Shown here: positions 34,543-45,550 of the stretch, one piece after another
Layout: each line of letters starts with the position of its first letter
Position numbering within the stretch: position 1 is the stretch's first letter
DNA from: Zopfochytrium polystomum
Taxonomy: Eukaryota > Chytridiomycota > Chytridiomycetes > Chytridiales > Chytridiaceae
DNA: 64,000 nt
Assembly: GCA_025765615.1 (NCBI GenBank)
Contig: JAIVFJ010000038.1
Coordinates: 186,001-250,000, forward strand
Reading direction: 5' to 3'
Translations under genes and position numbers: made by a program
Notes under the pieces: generated by a model
What the model was told of the DNA's origin: nothing
Seen by the model: the letters and a program-made list of their open reading frames with translations, nothing else
Databases searched by the model: none

Positions 34543-36165
34543 TTATTTCTTTTTCTTTTGTCCAACACCGGCAGCAGGCGCAGCTCCGCTCTTGGATGTC
34601 CCGCTAGCCTTTGCTGAAGTGTTGCCTGGCCTCTGCAATTGAGTCGATTTTGCGGCCGGGACCGTTGGCTTCTTCGACTCCGGCTGCCCCTTTGCTGGAC
34701 CTCCGGCTGCCTGGCCTTTGACGGCGCCCTTTGCACTTGTCCCCGGAGCGGATGCGTTCTTTGACGATAAGGGCGAACGGGTCGGGCCTGTGCCTTTGTC
34801 ATTGGCGGAACCTCCTGCTGTCAGGTCTTTGGTGGTGCCCTTTGCACCGGTCTTCCTGACTCCGTTGACACCGGCTCCTATGCTCCTCGTTGCTGTTTTC
34901 GCAGCCGCGGCGGGTTTCACTGCAGTGCCACCTTTGGCTGTCGCCGGGGTCCCCTTATTTGCATCAACCTTGGCCGCGGCCATCCCGGCTCCCTTTGCAG
35001 CGCTCTTTGCCCCAGGTCGATTCGATTTGCAAGCACCTTGGCGGCGGAACAGACGCCCTGATCGAAATGCAAACCCGTAGGCATTGCACTCGCTTGCAAT
35101 TGTATGATGGTCAATCGTCTTTTGAAGTGCGAGATCGCTTGAGCTTTTGCTGCTCGCTTTGTGTGCTTTGGATTACGAGTCACACAGGGAGAGATGAAAG
35201 GAAGAATAGGATGGAGAAGGGGAGGTACGGTAGGGAAAAGCAGAGTGCGTCAGCGCGAGGACAGGACCACTTTCGAGCACTTGCCATTTCCCCAATCAAT
35301 GAGTTCGAACTTTGGCGCTCCCTGTTATGGACTCTCAGTTGAGCACAACCTCCTCAAGATTTCGAATCAGGATACGGTTTCCACCTACCGACGCAGTTGT
35401 TTTCGTAGTGTCGACTCGGACGTTCGCGTTGGAGATATCGCCGTGCCTGTATCCGGCCTTCCTTTGCTGCTCGTCCAGCTGTTTGTTAATCTCGGCACTG
35501 CTGGGATCCCCCTGGGTTGTTCTTCTTGTCCTTCAGGTAGCTGGGCAGACCCTGCGTTCCGACTTTGTGCTGAACCATCGACTTGTCGTCGTGAGAAACG
35601 TATTGTCCGGCTGCAACGAAAACGAAGGGGAGGTGCACGGAATGGGATGGGCGAGGAACAAAATACGATTTGTTACTTCGGCACTGATCGAACCAAAGTG
35701 ATAGAACGAAATGTTCACCTGCTTTTGTGGCATCAACCTCATTTTCTGCCCATTTTTTACCAGCGTGCAGATTCTTGTAAATGACAGCATTTCCATTGTC
35801 ATCTGTAGCGTGGTAGGCTGCTGCGGAACCCCCTGTTCCGATGCGAGATCCAACCTGCAGTCACTACGTCAGCACGCAAACTAGAAAACGACGACAAGAG
35901 AGAAGGAAGTAAACTCTTAATTAACACTCACATTGACTGTTGTGCCTCCAACGACTTTCGTCTTTCCATCAGGCACATCGAAACTTTCTGCTGCAGAGGA
36001 CGAGCTACTTCTCGCGCTCGTGTTGAGCGTGAGCTTGAGCGGCCTAGGCTTTCCTGGGCTTGCGACCGCCGAGGAGGGCGAGAAGAGCGCAGTCAAGATG
36101 ACTGAAACGACTATCACAGCGATGGCGGTGACGATTCTGAGGGAACCGACGGGAAAGGATGTCAT
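34543..36165 (-). CDS. kinase-like protein with signal anchor, copy 1 (possible frameshift)
   Basis: Exons 35932..36165 (phase 0), 35719..35854, then an exon ending its 5' side at 35610, and further exons to 34543. The N-terminal signal anchor is SLRIVTAIAVIVVSVILT. A protein-kinase-like fold is suggested by IGTGGSAAAYHA (Gly loop), AVIYKNL (lysine), HGDISNANVRV (catalytic loop with Asp and Asn) and, after an intron, FELIDWGNGK (DFG position as DWG, as in aminoglycoside-kinase-like folds). Very little C-lobe follows. The protein then becomes a basic Lys/Ala/Gly/Pro-rich tail ending GVGQKKKK. Relative to copy 2 there is a 2-nt deficit near 35500-35512 that breaks the frame between SYLKDKKNNPG and SAEINKQLDEQQ. 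Without a correcting splice or a sequence error this copy is also disrupted. Confidence 0.5.
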
Positions 36166-37158
36166 TTTCTTCGCAGTGAGTGGATGGTAGTGGGGTTAAG
36201 GCGGCATCGAATGGTATTTAATGGCAATCGAGGCGCGGCTGAGCACCCCTCCGCCTAGTTTCTACTGAAGTCTGAACCTTCACCGACATCGTCCCCTCCG
36301 CCGCCGTTGCCGGGTCGGTCAGCATCGGTCCATCTTGGATTGCTGACGTACAAGCCGCCGATTCCGCCGATTCGGCCATTCCCAAGAGCAGCGATGCTGG
36401 GGGATGTGGGCCAACGCCATAGACAAAATTGTTGCAATGAAACTACCCAGCCCAGCCACCCATGAAGCAAGAAAATGTGGCAAACTTTTCCGCCCAAAAT
36501 CCCAAAATCGGGTAATCCGCGGAGCTCTTTAAGGTAACCCGGGCGAACGGCGGAAAGTCGACGAATTTAGCCAGACACGCAAATGGCTGAGCCCTCTTGG
36601 AGGTCCCTTTTTCCTGTCGTGGATAATAAAGTGTTAGAGAGGTCACCTCACCCGGAGGATACTCTACAGGTTTGGTCCAAAAATATGCTTTCTGTTGAGA
36701 TTCTCCGCTCGGGCGTCACCTGCAACACGTGCAGCAAACCTCATCGGCTGCCGGAGGACTCACACGCGTATTATCTGCGGGAGGGGGCATGCACTCTGCG
36801 AAAGGCCAGTCTATCTAATGTCGACCCCGCACCGCCCATGGCCAATCGCCCGCTCGTTTCTTTCCACCTGTCGCAGCTCTTCCCTTTCAACTTACTCGGA
36901 ACTAAAGGCAAAGTCGTAAGCGAGGTTGCTGTATTTTCATAATGCTATTGAGCAAGGATGCAAAGCAGTAAATGAACCTCCAAAAATTGTCTTTTTAAAA
37001 TCTTCGAAACTGCATGATTGAGGAGAGAGGAGGAGGACAGGGGGACCTTTCCTGTTGCAGGCTTAGACTCGAAAGAAAACAAAATGTATCAGATCGAGAC
37101 GAGAATAAATGTAAAATATGAGTGCAGTACAACAACAGATCCAGGAATCTCCCAAAAT
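36166..37158. other. intergenic; one weak ORF at 36583..36942
   Basis: Upstream region of the kinase-like genes and downstream region of the GPI-type gene. A plus-strand frame 36583..36942 (119 residues) has no recognisable motif, signal or splice context, so it is not called as a gene. Confidence 0.4.
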
Positions 37159-38154
37159 TCAACCCATCAAAACCGCCGCCAATGCGACCGCCATCCCCAC
37201 CGCCGCACCGACCACGGCGCCCAAGCCGCGCGGGACCGCCGCCGCGCTCAGGAGGGACGCCGTGTTGGACGAAGTAGAAGTCGCCGTCGCAGACGTCGCC
37301 GACGAGGCCGGGGTGGTGGGCGAGCGCGAGACGACCGTCAGCGAAAGCTGCAGGACGTGGACGCCGAGGGCGCCCTCAGACAGGACGATCGACACGGGGT
37401 CGGTGGACGCGCTGGCGGCGACGCCGTCGAGGAAGATCTGGGTGCCGGAGACGGTGAGAGCGAGGCCGTGCGTGGCGAGTTGGGAGGAGGCGCAGGGGGT
37501 TTTTGTGTTCAAGTTTGCTGGGTTGACCGCTGCGTTTTTGTTTGTTTGTTTTTTTTTTTTTTTTTTTTTGAAGTGGTCGCGGGTATGGGTTGTCCGAGAG
37601 GGAATCAATGTCAATGGTTGAAATGCATCCAGAAAGCGAGAGGGCGTGGGGGAAACAGAAACGGGCCAAAGTGAACGAACGCGAGCTAGCCGCGGTCGAG
37701 CCGAGAAGGTAATGAACAGACTGTCCGACGGTGAGGGTCAGCGTCGAGTTTGGCGCGACGAGGGTGGCGTTGGTGGCAGCGTCCTGGAGCACGAGGTCGT
37801 ACACCCACACGTCCTTGCGGCAGCTCGAGGTGATGAACTGGTCGCACGTGTTGGATGCGGGGCAGCAGTCGCAGACGCAGGAAGCCGCTGGTGGGGAAAA
37901 GGGAACGAAAGAAAGAAAGAAAAGAAAAGGAAGTCAAGGGTTATTCTGGTTTGAGCGAGCCGACGGTTTCTGGGGGGGTACTCACGGACGCTAGTCACGT
38001 TTGGGCCGGTGCAGATGGCCTGCTGCCCGAGCGAGGTGCACGAGTTTGGGCCGAAGCTGCCGCAGGCAACCGCGAAGGACGAGGAGGAGCCGGCATGGAG
38101 CGCGGCGAGCGTGGCGACAAGCGCGGCGGCGAAGGTTGCGGCGTAGCGGGCCAT
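37159..38154 (-). CDS. secreted, probably GPI-anchored cysteine-containing protein, 3 exons
   Basis: Exons 37986..38154, 37681..37887 and 37159..37529 join in phase to 248 residues. A signal peptide (AATFAAALVATLAALHA) precedes a cysteine-rich part (SCTSLGQQAIC, SCVCDCCPASNTC, SSCRKDVWVYDLVLQD). Next comes a beta-rich domain with NATL and NSTL N-glycosylation sites. A Ser/Thr-rich stretch follows (SATSATATSTSSNTAS). The end is hydrophobic (GAVVGAAVGMAVALAAVLMG) without charged residues after it, as in a GPI signal. Function not recognised. The layout suggests a cell-surface protein. The second intron has a donor reading GTTCGT, chosen because phase and protein continuity require it. Confidence 0.65.
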
Positions 38155-38315
38155 TGCTGCTGTGTTGGTTGTGGGGAGCGGTTCAGTCCGGTTAATTGTG
38201 TGTGTGGTTTTCCGTCTTCCTGTTTACCGCACGGGCGGCGCTTTTATTATGCAGCGGCTGTGTGCATTCATTAGGCATCGATTTTTCTCTTTGGTGGCTA
38301 TTCCCAGACTATGCG

Positions 38316-38361
<46 letters not shown>

Positions 38362-39809
38362 TGTGTGTGTGTGTGTGTGTATATGTGAGAGAGAACAACG
38401 CCACCCGTGTTTGTGGCTGCGATCTCTCTCAAACAATCACTAGACGCACGAGCAAGAAAAAAAAACGATGAAAATATGGAAGCATTCGAAGGACAAGGCA
38501 AAAACATTTTCCACGCCCTTTTCGAGCATGGGCCTCTCTCCCAATTTCAGCCTCTTTTTCAAAGAAAGACGATTTTTTTTATTTTTTTTTTTCTCGGCGC
38601 CGGGAGGAAGCGAAGAGTGATGGCTTCTTCCGGCTTACTGGACCTCGCCCCTCTCGGTCGATTCGAGACAAAGAACCTCTTTGTGGGTCTCTGTTGAACC
38701 TGCACATGGTTGGAGAAAGAAAAATGCGACCTCTGGCAGCTCTCATAAAGAAACAGATCAATTCGTTTGTTTGCACCGGAAGTAAACCATGCTTTCGATG
38801 CATTCCCATTTGACTATTAGACTCAAGAAAATATTATCAGGCGCCCTCCAACAGTAGCACACTCCTGGCTCCATTTCCCCATCGGTCGCCTTCAACAAGA
38901 GGGAAGGAAAGACGGAATTTTCAACAAACGCACACAAAACACAAAAAATAAAAAAAGGAAACGAACATTGGAAACAAGTTTGATGAAAATGCTCATCACT
39001 CACCCCTATAGTAAGCCGTCCCTCGTCATGCGCGCCATTCCTCTCGAGCAACATCCCTCTGAGCGCTACCCCTGCAGCAGGGGGCATCGAGCCTGGAATG
39101 ATGGCTGGCATGTTTGGACCTTGCCAAGGGCAAAAAAAAAACGTTCATACAAAGAGTTGGAAAAATAAAATTGAGGTGATCATTCCACTGAGCGACGCGT
39201 CGCTTGGTATGTATGGGTGAAGTGCAGAGAGGCACTCGCCAAAGATCCAGAGGTGGCAGCAGCCTGGCTGGCTGGTTGCAGCGCATATGCGCGAAAAAAA
39301 GGGGGCTCAAAGGTTCCTTTGCGGGGACGGGCAAAAGAGCGCACCGTCCTCGATCCCAAAAAATGCGGGCATGCCGATCAAAACCCCCCCCACAAGTTTG
39401 CAACAGCTGTGCAATCGGCGGCGAGCAAAGAGCAACGTTGACCATAAAAAACCAAAGGCGGCAAGTTTAAGAGGGGTCGGTTCTTCAAAAGAGAAAGCAG
39501 AAAGAAGAAAGAGGTCCAGGAAGAGGGGGCTGGCTGAACACCAGGATGGAACGCGTTGTGGAAAATGAAGAAATTGAAAGGAAGAAGAAGAAAATAGTGG
39601 AACAAGGGAAGAGGCGAATCGGGTGTTCGAAGATGAGAAAGAGGACCCCTGGTTGTTTCATTTACCGCTCCGGCAATGTAAAAAAAAAAGGACAGAAAAC
39701 AGAAGTCCCCAACGCTGAGGGGAAAACGCGAGACCATCATCGCAAACAACGAGAGCCGAGGGGCGAGGCGGGGACGTCCTCGAAGGGCGGACCCACAACT
39801 CGAGTCAAC
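38155..39809. other. intergenic with GA/GT microsatellite
   Basis: A compound repeat of about 30 GA bases followed by GT lies at 38321..38379, in the GPI-type gene promoter. A minus-strand frame at 38758..39111 begins MPAIIPGSMPPAAG and has a possible donor at about 39004, but no second exon could be established, so no gene is called. Confidence 0.45.
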
Positions 39810-41659
39810 TCACGCGTCCCGCGCGACCGCAAACGACTCCCGCGCCTTCGCCGCCTCGACATCCGTGGCTCCGGCCGCCGCGTCGTCCTCCTCCGCGCCT
39901 GTGGCCTCCTCTTGCTGCTCCTTGTTACCCAGCAGCACGTCAAGGTGCCCTGGCCCCCTGAACAGAGTCGGCGACGTGGGCCTCGCGTCCGGGTCCCTCC
40001 TCAACGCGGCCTCGACCGCGCGCCGCAGCACCGCCGACGCGAGCATAAACGCGACAGACCCCGCGGGCGCGCACAGGAACACGCCAAACGACTCGCCGGG
40101 GACCGACGTGCCGTTGGGCAGGCCGAGGAGGTTGACCGCGTAGCGGACGTCGCCGCCGCCGAAGCCGAGGCCGAACAGGAAGACGGAGAAGACACCGCCG
40201 ACGCAGCCGACGGCGAAATCCAGGCCAGTGAAGAAGGTCTCGGTTTTCCCCCTGACGAGGCCGACGACGATGGGGAGGACGACGGCGGCGGCGATGAGGT
40301 CGGCGATGAGGAAGAGGGTGAAGATCGGGATGCCCTTTGTGCCGGCGACGAGGGCGGGGACATTGAGGACGGCGGTGAGGATGCGGGCCCAGGTCAGGGA
40401 GATGCGAGATTGGAAGATGTCGTTGACGATTAGGGCCGACATGGCGGATTGGAGGGTGTCGATGGACGAGCAGACGAGCGCGACGGCGAGGACGAGGACC
40501 AGGCCGTTCATCCAGACGGGGAGGGTCGCCGTGACGTCGAAGAAGGCGTTCTGGTCGAACGAGGTGGGGTCGTTGCGCCACACGTCGATGATGCCGACAA
40601 AGCCGATCAGCATGAACACGGGGAAGGTCAGGGCGGCGGCGAGGATGCACGCGCGGACGAGGTCGCGCGAGGATTTGGCGGCGTAGACGCGCTGCCAGTA
40701 TCCCTGATGGAACACGTTTGCGGCCGTGACGGCGAACGTGAGGACGTACAGAGACTCCCACGCGGCGCGGGACGTCTGCAGGGGCGTGGAGCCCGGGATG
40801 CTGGCGGAGTCGATCTGGACGCGGGTGCTGAAGGCAATGGTTGCGAGGATGATGAGGCCGATCACGAACCAGGCTTGAAACTTGTCAGTCATGAGTGAAG
40901 CCGGCATGCCGCCGACGGCTGAGCAAGTGGGCAAACGAAAACAAGCTGGTGGTAAGCAAAGGAGCATATGACCACCGCGTGTTCAACGACTCCATCTGAT
41001 CATGTCTTACCGGTGTAAATAGCCGTGGTGACGCAGACGGCGATTTGCGGCGCGAGCGGGTCGACGCCGAACGCCTGGATGAGCGACGCGAGAGCGGTGA
41101 GCTCCGAAACGAGGTACACAAACATGTATCCCAGCGACGACAGGTTGGTGAGCAGCTGGGCGGCCCAGCCGAAGCGGATGAGAACAAACTCGGTGATGGT
41201 GACGCCGTTCGGCGCGCGATCGCGCAGCACCTTGCCCATCAGCACCAGTACGGGGAACGGCACGATGCAGGCGAACGCGTAGGCGAAGGCGCCGAGGACG
41301 CCGAAATCGTAGCCGACCTGCGGGAGCGTGAAGAACATTCCAACACCGAGGCCTTGGGTGGGAGTAGTTTGTGAAGAAAATGGTGATGATGCGGGATGGG
41401 TTCAGCTGTGGGTGGTGAAGCGAGTTGAGCCTCTTACTCACCGGCGGCAAAGAGGTTGAGGCCGAGGCCGACCCAGCCCTGTGTGTTGCGCGCGGTCAGA
41501 AACGAGTCCATGCTTGCGACGCCCTTGCGGCCGGCGAAGACGCCGACGAGGAAGAAGAAAATGAGGACCGAGTAGAAGAGAGCCTGCGAGGGTGGTAGTG
41601 CCGAGAGCGAGCGGCCCCGAAAGCGCAGCGGCGGCGCCGTCCGTGGAGTTATCGGCCAT
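39810..41659 (-). CDS. sodium/solute symporter family (SSS) transporter, copy 1, frameshift in exon 1
   Basis: Exons 41442..41659, 41011..41352 and 39810..40918. Exons 2 and 3 are intact and about 90% identical by eye to copy 2, with many membrane helices. They hold the SSS-type segments ITEFVLIRFGW, VSELTALASL and VFHQGYWQRVYAAKSSRDLV. Members import small solutes with sodium or protons; fungal examples include the urea transporter DUR3, but the substrate here is not known. In exon 1 the ATG frame (MADNSTDGAAAALSGPL) does not continue into the conserved helix LFYSVLIFFFLVGVFAGRKG. One extra base near 41580-41595 separates them, and no GT donor exists between the ATG and that point. The copy is either a pseudogene, uses another start, or contains a sequence error. 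Confidence 0.75.
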
Positions 41660-41796
41660 GACGACGACTACGTTTTGTGTGTGTGTGTGTGTATGGATTA
41701 TTGACTGATTGACTGATTGACTGATTGAGCGATGGGGGGCAGCAGCTTCGGTGTGGATTTGTCGAACCCTTTTATTTTATTTTTTTTAAACGGGCT

Positions 41797-41833
<37 letters not shown>

Positions 41834-42233
41834 CTCTCTCTCTCTCTCTCTCTCGCTCTCTCTCCCTGTCTCTCTTCCCAGTTTCCCTCCTTCCTTCCTT
41901 CTTTCCATTTCGTCCCGCCTTTCTCCTGATCGTGGAGACACAGTTGGAGGGCAGTTGGAGGAGGGCCGAAGACAGACAGAGCGACAGCGAGACAAAGAGG
42001 CCAGTGGGTGAGGAGAGAGAGATAGAGACAGAGAGAGAGGGAGAAGGACAGACCAAGAGAGAGAGAGAGACAGGCTTCATCGGGCTTTGTTTCCACGGGC
42101 AGGGGTCCGGAGAATTGTTTCCCACATTCGCAATTCCGTTTTAGCGCAATTGAGCAACAGGGAAAAAAAAAAAAAAAAAAAAAAGAAGGGGGGTGCCATG
42201 TCCCCATCTCCCACACACAACACACACAGACGG

Positions 42234-42287
<54 letters not shown>

Positions 42288-43124
42288 ACACGCCCTGCTA
42301 GTGCTTATTCTCTCTCTCCCCGAAGCACGGCGAGAAAACATGCCAAAAAGGAAAAAAACAAAAAAAAAATTAAAAAAACAATGAATCACTCCATCGATCC
42401 AACGCGCGCGTTCACATGTGAGCCGGCGGGAGGCCCGCACACACGTTTAATTACGCGTGCAAACCGACGTGCGCCCCACGCATCGCATCCCGCGTAGTGG
42501 TCGGGCTCAGCGGTCAGGCGTGTCGCTTGGTCCCGGCGTCGCGGGATTTGTTGATTCCTTCCTTTTTTTTTCTTCTTTTTTTTCCCCTCTTGTTCATCCT
42601 AGTGGGCGGGGAACGAGCGCAACACCCAATGTTTGGGTTCTTTCATTTTTTTCCCCCCATTTTTTTTTTTGTGTTTCGGGGCGGAACTCTTTGCCTTGTC
42701 GCATCGGGGTCTGTGTGTGTGGGCGCGTCGTTTTGTGCGCCAATTTTCGCGCGAGGTTAATTTGCTTTTTAACAAGCCAGCAAAAAGAAAGGGTGGGTGG
42801 GGCGCGGGGGTGTGATTTGAAGGCGGTTGGTTTTGAGAAGAGAGTTTGTAAGTGGGAGGGGCAAAAGGCTCTTATGAAACATAGGTTCATAGCAGGACGC
42901 GCATAGCGAAATGAGAAACAAGTCGGGAAGAAGGGGAAAACATAGCCAAGGGGCTTAGAGAGAGAGAAGAGACATGGTCGGCAAGGCTACAAAGCGGGCA
43001 GTGTCCGCTCGTTTTCTCCCAGCGCCGGCGAAAAAGCTACACACAGAAAGAGGTAGCGGTGGACAAACACTCAGACTTCACGAATAGTGAATCCTTAAAG
43101 GGGGGGAAACAAAAACAATTCCTG
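41660..43124. other. intergenic with CT, A and CA microsatellites
   Basis: Between the symporter copies. It contains TC repeats (41800-41865), an A run (42165-42184) and a CA repeat of about 50 bases (42236..42285). No credible coding frame was found. It includes the promoter of copy 1. Confidence 0.55.
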
Positions 43125-44973
43125 TCACGCCCCTCTGGCGACCACAAATTTCGACGCAACCTCGACATCGCCCGCCGCGCCGCCGGCCGCGGCATCCGCG
43201 TCGTCCTCCTCCGCGCCGGCGGTCTCCTCCAGCTGCTCCTTGTTCCCCAGCAGCACGTCGAGGTGCCCCGGCCCCCTGAGCAGCGTCGGCGCAGCGGGGC
43301 GCGCGTCCGGGTCCCTCCTCAACGCGGCCTCGACCGCGCGCCGCAGCATGGCCGACGCGAGCATGAACGCGACGGACCCAGCGGGCGCGCACAAGAACAC
43401 GCCAAACGACTCGCCGGGTACCGACGTGCCGTTGGGCAGGCCGAGCAGGCTGATCGCGTAGTGGACGTCGCCGGCGCCGAAGCCGAGGCCGAACAGGAAG
43501 ACGGAGAAGACGCCGCCGACGCAGCCGACGGCGAAATCCAGGCCGGTGAAGAAGGTCTCGGTTTTCCCCCTGACAAGGCCGATCACGACGGGCAGGACGA
43601 CTGCGGCGGCGATGAGGTCGGCGATGAGGAAGAGGGTGAAGATCGGGATGCCTTTTGTGCCGACGATCAGCGCGGGGACATTGAGGACGGCGGTCAGGAG
43701 GCGGGCCCAGGTCAGCGAGATGCGAGACTGGAAGATGTCATTGACGATCAGGGCGGACATGGCCGACTGCAAGGTGTCGATGGACGAGCAGACGAGCGCG
43801 ACGGCGAGGACGAGGACCAGCGCGTTCATCCAGACGGGGAGGGTCGCCGTGACGTCGAAGAAGGCGTTCTGGTCGAACGAGTTGGGGTCGTTGCGCCACA
43901 CGTCGATGATGCCGACAAAGCCGATCAGCATGAACACGGGAAAGGTCAGGGCGGCGGCGAGGATGCACGCGCGGACGAGGTCGCGCGAGGATTTGGCGGC
44001 GTAGACGCGCTGCCAGTATCCCTGGTGGAACACGTTTGCGGCCGTAACGGCGACCGTGAGGACCCATAGCGACTCCCACGCGGCGCGGGATGTCTGCAAC
44101 GGCGCGGAGCCGGGGATGCTGGCGGGGTCGATCTGGATGCGCGTGCTGAAGGCGATGGTTGCGAGGATGATGAGGCCGACCACGAACCAGGCTTGGAACT
44201 TGTCAGTCAACAGGGACGCAGGCATCCCGCCGATCGCTGCGAAAGCAAGTGAACCACGATCGCGTTACAGGTCAGCACCGCGATGTTTCAAAGCGCCTCC
44301 CCTCCCCCCCATCAAAAAAAAGGCCAAACATACCAGTGTAAATCGCCGTCGTAACGCACACAGCGATCTGCGGTGCGAGCGGGTCCAGCCCAAACACCTG
44401 CACGAGCGACGCTAGGGCGGTCAGCTCCGAGATGAGGTACACAAACATGTATCCCAGCGACGACAGGTTGCACAAGATCTGGGCAGCCCAGCCGAATCGG
44501 ATGAGTACAAACTCGGTGATGGTGACGCCGTTGGGTGCGCGATCGCGCAGCACCTTGCCCATGAGGACCAGGACGGGGAAGGGCACGATGCAGGCGAATG
44601 CGTAGGCGAAGGCGCCGAGGACGCCGAAGTCGTAGCCGACTTGCGGGAGCGTGAAGATGGTCCAGACGCCCAGGCCTAAAAAATTGAGCAGAAAATGGGG
44701 TTCTTCAGTTTCCGTGTGTCCGATTGCCTCTCACAGAGCGTGACAGACCCCACCTGCGGCAAAGAGGTTGAGGCCCAGGCCGACCCAGCCCTGCGTTCCG
44801 CGCGCGGTCAGGAACGAGTCCATGTCGACGACGCCTTTGCGGCCGGCAAAGATGCCGATGAGGAAGAAGAACGCGAGGGTCGCGTAGAACAGGGCTTGCG
44901 AGGCGGTCTTGCCCAGGGCGAGGGCGCCGGTGAGGGCGGGGACATTGCCGCTGACATCGGGATTGTCGGCCAT
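43125..44973 (-). CDS. sodium/solute symporter family (SSS) transporter, copy 2
   Basis: Exons 44754..44973, 44334..44675 and 43125..44236 join in phase to 557 residues. A first helix ALFYATLAFFFLIGIFAG is followed by RKGVVDMDSFLTARGTQGW and about twelve further helices. The sequence includes ITEFVLIRFGWAAQ, LISELTALASL and YQ-like FHQGYWQRVYAAKS, the features of the solute:sodium symporter fold. The C-terminus is a cytosolic acidic tail (EETAGAEEDDADAAAGG). Substrate unknown; urea, a sugar or a vitamin are all possible. Intron positions and phases equal those of copy 1, which lies downstream on the same strand, so this is a tandem duplication. This copy is intact and is the better reference. 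Confidence 0.85.
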
Positions 44974-45041
44974 TTGTGGCTGAACTCCCTGCCTGCTGTC
45001 TTGCTTCTTTTTTTTTTTTTTCTTTCTTTTTTTCTTGTTTT

Positions 45042-45074
<33 letters not shown>

Positions 45075-45550
45075 TCTCTTGCTTTCGATTGAATAATCAT
45101 AATAATGCTGGAGTTGGTAATGGGCAGCGTCTGTCTCTCTCTCTCTTTCCCTCGCACACACACACTCTCTCGTTCTAAAATGGCGGGGTTGATCGATGTG
45201 ACGGTTGCAAATCCTATAGAGGGACTCCGGAACGAGATGATTCAGATGGGGACCGACAAAAAGACAAAAAGGAGGCAGTAGTCTCGTACAATTCTTTACA
45301 TGTGATCGATTGTCGAAGGCCTCTGATCGATTGAACAATTATTTATTGCGCGACTAGAAAGGAACGTCGCGTGTAATATCGAAATAGACGGCATCTGCGC
45401 ATTCCAAACTGCGTGGGAGAGGGGGCTGGGCGGACAGGAGACAGTCTTGCTGGACGAACAAACATAATTTACTCAAAGCACACGCTGTAGGACCTCACCC
45501 GAGCACCATTTTCCTGCAAGTCGCTGTGTTTTCCCCCAACCCCCAACTTT
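44974..45550. other. intergenic with GTT repeat
   Basis: A (GTT)n/(TTG)n run of about 30 nt lies at 45043..45073, immediately upstream of symporter copy 2 in its promoter. The 3' end of the CBM21 gene follows. Confidence 0.5.

Noticed and set aside
36583..36942. 119-residue plus-strand ORF
   Set aside because: No domain, signal peptide, repeat or splice context, and composition like non-coding flank.
39546..40433. 295-residue plus-strand ORF over symporter copy 1
   Set aside because: Arg/Glu/Asp-rich antisense frame produced by third-position GC; a similar one exists over copy 2.
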